Below, piece after piece: positions 56,582 through 64,000 of a stretch of DNA of 64,000 nucleotides. The notes below the pieces were generated by a model that was not told the origin of the DNA, made no database searches, and worked only from the letters and a program-made list of their open reading frames with translations. This DNA comes from Humulus lupulus. Lineage: Eukaryota > Streptophyta > Magnoliopsida > Rosales > Cannabaceae. The stretch is taken from positions 190,004,214-190,068,213 of the forward strand of contig NC_084795.1 of NCBI RefSeq assembly GCF_963169125.1, given 5' to 3'. The first letter of the stretch is position 1. Each line of letters starts with the position of its first letter. Position numbers and translations under genes: made by a program.

Positions 56582-56666
56582 GTGCCGCGGCACCACATCC
56601 TTGTGCCGCGGCACCAAACAGCCAGAGGCTCCCTCGCCGCGGCACGAAAAACCTGTGCCGCGGCAC
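56582..56666. repeat. Cluster of GTGCCGCGGCAC palindromes in the solo LTR
   Basis: Perfect 12-bp palindromes GTGCCGCGGCAC lie at 56582-56593, 56603-56614 and 56655-56666, with an imperfect copy (TCGCCGCGGCAC) at 56634-56645. Each contains CCGCGG. The motif is its own reverse complement, so a dimeric DNA-binding protein could see it as a symmetric site, but no such protein is known to me for this element. Confidence 0.88.
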
Positions 56667-57015
56667 GCCTTCGCAGACCCAGAATTCTGGGTTTTCTCCT
56701 GCGTTTTCTCCGAGCTAAAACCTTCCAAATCACACCAAACCAATACCCAAACCCCAAAACCAATTTCAAACATCAAATAGACCATATAACAACCCATAAC
56801 TCAAGATTCAAGCTCAAAACATCAATATACCCAAGATTCACACCCATTGATCTTAAAATTCAGCAACTATCCCAAAACCCAACAAAGCTTAGCTTAGGCA
56901 TTTAATTTCCTCAAATCAAAACCAAAACCCAAACTTAAATATGTATAAAACACTTACCTCCAATGGAGAACCCACACAAAGTCCTTGATCTCATCCTAGA
57001 CTCCCACTTCTCCTT

Positions 57016-57035
57016 TTCTTCTTCTTCTTCTTCTT
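57016..57035. repeat. CTT microsatellite in the solo LTR
   Basis: A run of about six CTT units (GAA on the element's sense strand) in a pyrimidine-rich stretch from about 57001 to 57075. The same tract is in the second LTR at about 61268-61287 with the same apparent unit number, in keeping with very recent duplication. Confidence 0.85.
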
Positions 57036-57432
57036 GCTTGCCCTAGCTTTTTCCTCTCTTTTCTCTTCTCTTCAAACTCTATCAATGCCTCATAAAACCA
57101 ATGCCCAAACCGAACCCCATATACCCAGCTGAGAATTTTCATAATCCCCAGCCAAAAGACCAAATTATCCCTTCCTACTAATCCTCCTTAGCTAAACCTC
57201 CAAGGGCACTTAAGTCTTTACACTTTCATTTCATTTCTACCATTTTCTTTCTAAAACTTGTTACTCTCAGCAGTAACTAATGGTTACCTAGGTTACTAAA
57301 TCTCCAATAACCATTACCCGCTAAATCTCAACTTAACCATAAAATTCCCGAGGTACCCCTAGGCTCCTCCCGAGCCGGGTACAAAATCCCATTGTGACAT
57401 CTAAGTTAACTAGCTCTCTAGGACCGTCTCGG

Positions 57433-57467
57433 CACGTGCATCACAATAATAAAACCACACACACGTG
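57433..57467. promoter_or_regulatory. Pair of CACGTG (G-box-like) motifs in the solo LTR
   Basis: CACGTG occurs at 57433-57438 and 57462-57467, 29 bp apart. In the element's minus orientation this is about 270-300 bp into the LTR, a region normally U3. CACGTG is the core recognised by plant bHLH and bZIP factors. Whether it acts as an enhancer here is inference only. Confidence 0.35.
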
Positions 57468-57734
57468 GTACAATTCACAGAATACAATTATCACATACCA
57501 ACACAGTTATGCCCAACATGGCCAAAATTACAGTTATGCCCTCCTAACACGATCCGGGCCCACATGCATACTAATATACATAGTCATGCATCTCAGATCA
57601 ACAAATAGTCATATAACATGCTTTAAATCATAATCATGCATTTAATTCATAAAAATCACACATAATTCCCATCATGCCCTCCTGGCACTCTAATCAAGGC
57701 CCTTAAGCCTTATTAGCAAATTTGGGTCGTTACA

Positions 57735-57739
57735 ACGAT
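57735..57739. other. Target-site duplication ACGAT, right of solo LTR
   Basis: Second copy of the 5-bp direct repeat; the satellite resumes in register with CAATCGATTTAAG immediately after it. Confidence 0.9.
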
Positions 57740-59092
57740 CAATCGATTTAAGTTAACTTCTAAGTTTTATGACCTGGTTATATCCAGGAACTTAATTTGA
57801 AAAATTAGTTCGTGTTAACTTTTATCAATATCTCGTGCTCTTTAAGAAAAACAACGATCAATCGATTTAAGTTAACTTCTAAGTTTTATGACCTGGTTAT
57901 TTCTAGGAACTTAATTTGAATACTTAGTTCGTGTTAAATTTTATCAATATCTCGTGCTCTTTAAGAAAAACTACAATCAATCGATTTAAGTTCACTTCTA
58001 TGTTTTATGACCTGGTTATTTCAAGGAACTTAATTTGAAAACTTAGTTCGTGTTAACTTTTATCAATATCTCGTGCTCTTTAAGAAAAACAACGATCAAT
58101 CGATTTAAGTTAACTTCTAAGTTTTATGACCTGGTTATTTCCAGGAACTTAATTTGAAAAATTAGTTCGTGTTAACTTTTATCAATATCTCGTGCTCTTT
58201 AAGAAAAACAACTTTCAATCGATTTATTTAACTTCTAAGTTTTATGACCTGGTTATTTCCAGGAACTTAATTTGAAAACTTAGTTCGTGGTAACTATTAT
58301 CAATATCTCGTGCTCTTTAAGAAAAACAACGATCAATCGGTTGAAGTTAACTTCTAAGTTTTATGACCTGGTTATTACCAGGAACTTAATTTGAAAACTT
58401 AGTTCGTGTTAACTTTTATCAATATCTCGTGCTCTTTAAGAAAATCAACGATCAATCGATTGAAGTTAACTTCTAAGTTTTATGACCTGGTTATTTCCAG
58501 GAATTTAATTTGAAAACTTAGTTCGTGTTAACTTTAATCAATATCTCGTGCTCTTTAAGAAAAACAATGATCAATCGATTTAAGTTAACTTCTAAGTATT
58601 ATGACCTGGTTATTTCTAGGAACTTAATTTGAAAACTTACTTCGTGTTAACTTTTATCAATATCTCGTGCTCTTTAAGAAAAACAACGATCAATCGATTT
58701 AAGTTAACTTCTAAGTTTTTTGACCTGGTTATTTCCAGGAACTTAATTTGAAAAATTAGTTCGTGTTAACTTTTATCAATATCTCGTGCTCTTTAAGAAA
58801 AACAACGATCAATCGATTTATTTAACTTCTAAGTTTTATGACCTGGTTATTTCCAGGAACTTAATTTGAAAACTTAGTTCGTGGTAACTATTATCAATAT
58901 CTCGTGCTCTTTAAGAAAAACAACGATCAATCGATTTAAGTTAACTTCTAAGTTTTATGACCTGGTTATTTCTAGGAACTTAATTTGAAAACTTAGTTCG
59001 TGTTAAATTTTATCAATATCTCGTGCTCTTTAAGAAAAACTACAATCAATCGATTTAAGTTCACTTCTATGTTTTATGACCTGGTTATTTCA

Positions 59093-59120
59093 AGGAACTT
59101 AATTTGAAAACTTAGTTCGT
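59093..59120. other. Chimeric monomer, probable unequal-crossover junction
   Basis: From 59093 to 59760 the satellite matches 54841-55508 (left of the solo LTR) at offset 4252, with one difference seen (G at 54947, C at 59199). Just left of 59093 the match stops: 54840 is T (TCTAGG type) but 59092 is A (TCAAGG type), with two more mismatches in the same monomer. The monomer therefore has the TTCAC/CAAGG left half of one type and the CGTTTTAAATTTT right half of another. The junction lies in the shared sequence between 59093 and 59120. Confidence 0.75.
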
Positions 59121-59755
59121 TTTAAATTTTATCAATATCTCGTGCTCTTTAAGAAAAACTACAATCAATCGATTTAAGTTCACTTCTATGTTTTATGACC
59201 TGGTTATTTCAAGGAACTTAATTTGAAAACTTAGTTCGTGTTAACTTTTATCAATATCTCGTGCTCTTTAAGAAAAACAACGATCAATCCATTTAAGTTA
59301 ACTTCTAAGTTTTATGACCTGGTTATTTCCAGGAACTTAATTTGAAAACTTAGTTCGTGTTAACTTTTATCAATATCTCGTGCTCTTTAAGAAAAACAAC
59401 GATCAATCGATTTAAGTTAACTTCTAAGTTTTATGACCTGGTTATTTCCAGGAACTTAATTTGAAAAATTAGTTCGTGTTAACTTTTATCAATATCTCGT
59501 GCTCTTTAAGAAAAACAACGATCAATCGATTGAAGTTAACTTCTAAGTTTTATGACCTGGTTATTTCCAGGCATTTAATTTGAAAACTTAGTTCGTTTTA
59601 ACTTTTATCAATATCTCGTGCTCTTTAAGAAAAACAACGATCAAACGATTTAAGTTAACTTCTAAGTATTATGACCTGGTTATTTCTAGGAACTTAATTT
59701 GAAAACTTACTTCGTGTTAACTTTTATCAATATCTCGTGCTCTTTAAGAAAAACA

Positions 59756-59760
59756 ACGAT
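59756..59760. other. Target-site duplication ACGAT, left of second LTR
   Basis: The same five bases at the same monomer position as left of the solo LTR. The partner copy should follow the other LTR of this element, beyond the window. Confidence 0.75.
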
Positions 59761-61986
59761 TGTAACGCCCTACTTCCTTAGAGCCGTTACTAAGTGAGTT
59801 TTTAAGACAAAACAGTGTGCAATGAACTCGCTAACCGAGGTTTTTGAAAGAAAAGTGTGACTAATTAAAAGTTAAGGCTGTAATCTTTGAAAATGCATCG
59901 TTTCATCAAAACTTCTATTATTAAACAGTTGGGATCCCAAAATAAGGTTTGAAAACTAATTACATCTTGAAATAAGGTTACAGTTTGAGAAATTATAAAA
60001 TTATAGATTATTACAGCCATTTTCGAATAAACCCCCAACCAAAGCAGTCGGGCAGGCCAAACATGTACACGTCGCTTCACGCTCTCCGTACTCATGGTTG
60101 GTTGACTCAGTCATTGCCCTTACCTGCAACACAGAGCACCCGTGAGCCGAAGCCCAGCAAGAAAACTCATGCAGGACATAACATATGCAATGTATACAGT
60201 TTATCATAACAGATAATCCACAATAAACAAGTCAATCATTAGACTAAGCAAACACGGCCAAGCCGCCCCAGAGCCTTACCGAAGCCTGGGGTATCGGTTC
60301 TCACCGCGAGGATAACTCATGTATCCCTTGGGTCCCACCCTGAATATAGCATCCCATGTGCTAGGTGTTACTTTCGGCCCACGGCCGCCCCGGCTTACGC
60401 CGTACTCGGCCCACGGCCGCCCCGGCCTACGCCGTACTCGGCCCACGGCCGCTCATTTCATCATAATCACACATATAGTACATTCGAAATAATCAATCAC
60501 ACACATCATGATTCATTTAAGTTTAAACATTTGCACATAATACAATCTGGGGCCATGCCCTAACCTCGGGTGTTATAGTTTTCTTACCTGAATTCCGAGA
60601 CTCCTGATGCACTAAAGCCGCGAGCACGGTCCTCAAGCATGAGCCTCACCAACAACCTAGTCACAACACACAAGAAACATCCCTCAATACTAATCAACCC
60701 AAAACCACTTCCCGGGACCAATCCCGCACTCTCGGGACCTCTAAAACCTTAAAACAACACCCCGGAGACATCCCCCGAACCCCCGGAGCAAAGGCCTAAA
60801 ATTGCCTAAAAATGATGCCCTGAATTTAGCCTTGTGCCGCGGCACCACATCCTTGTGCCGCGGCACCAAACAGCCAGAGGCTCCCTCGCCGCGGCACGAA
60901 AAACCTGTGCCGCGGCACGCCTTCGCAGACCCAGAATTCTGGGTTTTCTCCTGCGTTTTCTCCGAGCTAAAACCTTCCAAATCACACCAAACCAATACCC
61001 AAACCCCAAAACCAATTTCAAACATCAAATAGACCATATAACAACCCATAACTCAAGATTCAAGCTCAAAACATCAATATACCCAAGATTCACACCCATT
61101 GATCTTAAAATTCAGCAACTATCCCAAAACCCAACAAAGCTTAGCTTAGGCATTTAATTTCCTCAAATCAAAACCAAAACCCAAACTTAAATATGTATAA
61201 AACACTTACCTCCAATGGAGAACCCACACAAAGTCCTTGATCTCATCCTAGACTCCCACTTCTCCTTTTCTTCTTCTTCTTCTTCTTGCTTGCCCTAGCT
61301 TTTTCCTCTCTTTTCTCTTCTCTTCAAACTCTATCAATGCCTCATAAAACCAATGCCCAAACCGAACCCCATATACCCAGCTGAGAATTTTCATAATCCC
61401 CAGCCAAAAGACCAAATTATCCCTTCCTACTAATCCTCCTTAGCTAAACCTCCAAGGGCACTTAAGTCTTTACACTTTCATTTCATTTCTACCATTTTCT
61501 TTCTAAAACTTGTTACTCTCAGCAGTAACTAATGGTTACCTAGGTTACTAAATCTCCAATAACCATTACCCGCTAAATCTCAACTTAACCATAAAATTCC
61601 CGAGGTACCCCTAGGCTCCTCCCGAGCCGGGTACAAAATCCCATTGTGACATCTAAGTTAACTAGCTCTCTAGGACCGTCTCGGCACGTGCATCACAATA
61701 ATAAAACCACACACACGTGGTACAATTCACAGAATACAATTATCACATACCAACACAGTTATGCCCAACATGGCCAAAATTACAGTTATGCCCTCCTAAC
61801 ACGATCCGGGCCCACATGCATACTAATATACATAGTCATGCATCTCAGATCAACAAATAGTCATATAACATGCTTTAAATCATAATCATGCATTTAATTC
61901 ATAAAAATCACACATAATTCCCATCATGCCCTCCTGGCACTCTAATCAAGGCCCTTAAGCCTTATTAGCAAATTTGGGTCGTTACA
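59761..61986 (-). repeat. 3' LTR of the retrotransposon
   Basis: 2226 bp, starting TGTAACGCCC and ending GTCGTTACA, shifted exactly 4252 bp from the solo LTR. I saw no difference between the two in the stretches compared, and all short open frames are the same in both. It repeats every internal landmark: the 32-bp repeat at 60374-60454, GTGCCGCGGCAC palindromes at 60834, 60855 and 60907 (imperfect copy at 60886), the CTT run near 61268, and CACGTG at 61685 and 61714. Long LTRs above 2 kb are usual for several plant gypsy lineages. Confidence 0.93.
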
Positions 61987-61990
61987 ACTA

Positions 61991-62000
61991 TCCCCTCCTC
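61991..62000 (-). other. Polypurine tract (plus-strand priming site)
   Basis: On the minus strand this reads GAGGAGGGGA, four bases (TAGT) before the LTR. Reverse transcription uses such a purine run next to the 3' LTR to prime second-strand synthesis. Its position fixes the orientation of the element and identifies 59761-61986 as the 3' LTR. Confidence 0.85.
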
Positions 62001-62084
62001 ATAGAAATTTCGTCCTCGAAATTTATCCAACACATCAGTCAGAAAACCCACAACTCTGACCATGAATCCCAAGGTCCACCGCCT
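61992..62084 (-). pseudogene. Possible remnant of the pol C-terminus
   Basis: The minus-strand frame ending at the polypurine tract reads KFRGRNFYEEG (62024 down to 61992). Many plant Ty3/gypsy polyproteins end in a similar FRGRNFF-type tail encoded just before and through the polypurine tract. Upstream in this frame a TAA stop lies at 62085-62087, about 20 codons before the K, and the residues between show no integrase or chromodomain match that I recognise. Either the pol end is degenerate or the similarity is kept only because the purine-rich DNA is needed for replication. Confidence 0.4.
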
Positions 62085-64000
62085 TTACTTTAGTTTCCAA
62101 CCACACTCTTACTGGCACATCAATCTTGCCCCACAAGATCTTGTCTAACGGCCATACTCTCGATAGCTCCTCGTTTACACCGCAACCCTGCTGAAGCCTC
62201 AGGGTCTGCCTAGATTACAATGACCAATTCATTGTCTTATTCCTGATTCCAGAGGTACTCAAAAGTCATCACCTCTACCAGGTGGAATCAACTTGTAGGC
62301 CCCGCTGGCCTAACCCTTAGTACAACTTCGGAATTTTATGTTGAATCAAGAGTCAGAACTCTCCCTTCTTTCTCTGAACACCTTACAGATCCTCGTCTGT
62401 TATTACGCAGAGATGCAACTCTTTCCTTCCGGCGCTTTATTTCCTCATAATTTAACCATTCATAAGCTCTTTTCCCTTTCAAATAGGCAGACGCTCTTGC
62501 CTTAAGAAGTTCCAACGACCTCTTTGGCTTTCTCTCTGAACTGAAACCAACCGTAGCATTCACTATCCTTCATTTCTTATCATGTCCTATGTCGTGTTAC
62601 TTTAACAAGACGCCAACATTTGCCACCACGGCTAACTCACCAGGGATAACGCTTCCCTTAAAACCTCAAGTATTCGCCTACCGGGCGCTCAATTCTTTAA
62701 GATATCTGATAAACTTTCAGACTGCCATTTCACTTGCAATCAACTGATAATCCCAGATTCCCACTCTGTTCTTTTTCGTTCTTTAGATCCATTCCAAAAT
62801 TTAAAATACTGTAGGGCCTTAATTTGATATCATCGACGTTTTACCCTGCTACCAGTTCACCTGAACCAACTACGTTAACTCAAACCACCGGGTTAAAACT
62901 TTTCGTGTCCAATCACTTTACTCAAGGTCCAAAGTGGCCTATTCCTGTGATACACTACCACATCACCTAACCCCTCAGGGTCCAAAGGAAAACACTAGAT
63001 TCCGCCACCTGCTCGACCCTCCCGGTACAACGTACCCTAGGAGGTGGAATGATATCCATTCAGAATTCTCGTTCATAAACCAAATCTAATTGGATCCTTC
63101 ATCCATTCCTGGTATCTCTACTTGTACTACCTTAGCAGGGTCCTTCCCTGCTTCAACTCAAGCCAACACTTTAAATTCCATAGATCATTGACACTCACCA
63201 GCTAATCATACCTACTAGCGTTACGCCAAACTCAGTCGTCGCCTTGTCCACTCTATCACAGTCTATGGCGCTATCCCCTGACTGACACACGCCTCACAGC
63301 TAGGAGTTCCGTCTCCAATTATAACTCCCCTCGCTCAATCGAGGATTTCAAACACTGATCATCCGTCTGTTACTTTTCACCACATTTGTGTCTCAACGTT
63401 AACCTTTCTCACTAATACCCAAGACTTAAACATCTTATGATATCCATAACTGTCAACTTAATGCTCCAAGTGTATCAACCAGGTTCATACTTTCATCTCC
63501 CGCAAGGTTCGATCCAACCTCGCGCCAGGTGCGCCTGGGCGTGCCTAATCCGTGATGCACCCCTACAAGTCCACGTCCTCATCATAGATCAAGTCCTTTA
63601 GGCCATCACTCTTCACTTAACCAAAACATACACAAATTCCAGATACTAAACAATCTTACCTTGTCTTCTGAATTTCTTTCTGATTTGACACCATTCAATC
63701 CGTCTAACCTCAAGTTTTACTGTTCTCCTCATCTCTGATGTAGTCGTCTCTGGAGGTGCTTGTGCAATAAATGACGCGCTTACAAGTCTTGTTATGCCTT
63801 CAATTCTTCAGACGCTCATCATTAGCTTCTTTGCGACTTCAGATCAATTCTTCTCTTACCTGTCCTTTCTTCTTGCAGCTGCAATCTGAGAACTCCTGAC
63901 GACACCGAACTAACACTCCGTAGAACCTTACCTGAGACTCTGTCTTCTGGGTACTAACGTCTTCAGCATAATAATCAGTTGCTCACCATTTCTGTCTGGG
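62001..64000 (-). other. Retrotransposon internal region without recognisable pol
   Basis: About 2 kb of unique sequence, richer in GC than the satellite. In an autonomous gypsy element read on this strand, the end of pol (integrase, often a chromodomain) would normally be close to the polypurine tract. I found no reverse transcriptase, RNase H or integrase motif. The longest open frame (62336-62563, 75 residues, lysine- and arginine-rich) starts only at GTG and resembles nothing I know. Possible readings are a degenerate pol, a long 3' untranslated or extra-ORF region as in some Athila- or Tat-like elements, or a large non-autonomous derivative. Confidence 0.6.

Larger units (their letters stand above)
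55509..57734 (-). mobile_element. Solo LTR of a Ty3/gypsy-type retrotransposon
   Basis: A 2226-bp non-satellite sequence inserted cleanly in the array. It begins TGTAACGCCC and ends GGGTCGTTACA on the plus strand, giving the TG...CA ends and a 7-bp terminal inverted repeat (TGTAACG/CGTTACA). It has ACGAT on both sides and no internal region, so it is a solo LTR, the usual product of recombination between the two LTRs of a full element. The minus orientation is inferred from the second copy, where a polypurine tract adjoins the right end. It holds a 32-bp GC-rich tandem repeat, a cluster of GTGCCGCGGCAC palindromes, a CTT microsatellite and two CACGTG motifs. Short open frames of up to 107 residues on either strand show no recognisable domain and are treated as chance. 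The gypsy assignment is from known plant families, not a database search. Confidence 0.92.
57735..59760. repeat. 119-bp satellite array, segment between the two LTRs
   Basis: Seventeen further monomers of the same satellite in the same orientation (2026 bp including both flanking ACGAT copies). It resumes in register after the solo LTR: monomer 17 is broken by the second LTR at the same internal position as the monomer broken by the first. Variant order from left: TTATATCC; GAATACTTAG; two-base-changed CAAGG type; AAAAATTAG; short ATTTATTTAAC type; GGTTGAAG; GAATTT; GTATTATG; TTTTTTGACC; short type; CTAGG; two consecutive CAAGG types; CCATTTAAG; AAAAATTAG; GGCATTT; GTATTATG. The order resembles blocks in the right half of the main array. 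Confidence 0.97.
59761..64000 (-). mobile_element. LTR retrotransposon, minus strand, cut by window edge
   Basis: Element made of an LTR (59761-61986) and at least 2014 bp of internal DNA running off the right edge. The polypurine tract directly right of the LTR shows that the element reads right to left, so this is its 3' LTR; primer-binding site, gag, most or all of pol, and the 5' LTR must lie further right if present. It occupies the same satellite position as the solo LTR 4252 bp upstream. Because of the terminal bases, the 5-bp target duplication and the KFRGRNFYEEG remnant, I assign it to Ty3/gypsy. The lineage is not resolved. Confidence 0.85.

Noticed and set aside
55613..57633. Short open reading frames of 68-107 residues on both strands inside the solo LTR, repeated at 59865-61885
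   Set aside because: They overlap one another in several frames, contain low-complexity or repeat-derived residues, show no known domain, and lie in an LTR; chance frames are the simplest explanation.
1..59760. Telomeric repeats or an rDNA spacer
   Set aside because: No TTTAGGG-type runs and no rRNA gene sequence were seen; the monomer is unlike either.
55509..61986. The two LTRs as the 5' and 3' LTRs of one element
   Set aside because: The sequence between them is 17 satellite monomers, not retrotransposon internal DNA, and the first LTR has its own target duplication on both sides.
62336..62563. 75-residue basic open frame on the minus strand of the internal region
   Set aside because: It begins at GTG, not ATG, follows a stop closely, has no recognised domain, and is too short to support a gene call in a plant genome.
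63521..63545. GC-rich near-palindrome around CAGGTGCGCCTG in the internal region as a regulatory site or tRNA-like primer site
   Set aside because: It is short and imperfect, and the primer-binding site should be next to the 5' LTR, which is outside the window.

Overview
The window looks like constitutive heterochromatin from a large plant genome, probably a flowering plant. I see no intact protein-coding gene, tRNA or rRNA. The plant call rests on the LTR retrotransposon: TGTAAC...GTTACA termini, a GAGGAGGGGA polypurine tract, and a residual KFRGRNFYEEG peptide just before the LTR, a combination familiar from plant Ty3/gypsy elements. I cannot name the species from the sequence.

Layout. (1) 1-55508 is one uninterrupted head-to-tail satellite array with a 119-bp monomer (consensus about 29% GC, roughly 466 copies), all in one orientation. 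(2) 55509-57734 is a 2226-bp solo LTR flanked by the 5-bp target duplication ACGAT. (3) 57735-59760 is 17 more monomers of the same satellite. (4) 59761-61986 is a second LTR that I could not distinguish from the first. (5) 61987-64000 is the adjoining internal region of a retroelement read on the minus strand, so the LTR at 59761 is its 3' LTR and its 5' LTR lies beyond the right edge.

The array has nested higher-order repeats (HORs). Segmental copies recur at offsets of about 595 (5 monomers), 832 (7), 1069 (9), 1664 (14), 2020 (17), 2497 (21), 3328 (28) and 3805 bp (32). Variant monomers are zoned along the array, as expected from repeated local unequal exchange.

The most informative structure is at the right end. 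The two LTRs are 4252 bp apart. Removing one LTR plus one target duplication leaves 2021 bp, which is 17 monomers. The 668 bp of satellite left of each LTR match with one difference seen, and the matching uninterrupted empty site is visible twice further left (near 42786 and 45283). So one retrotransposon insertion was probably carried along when the satellite duplicated an HOR block, and one copy now exists as a solo LTR while the other keeps internal sequence. A chimeric monomer near 59093-59120 marks a likely crossover junction.
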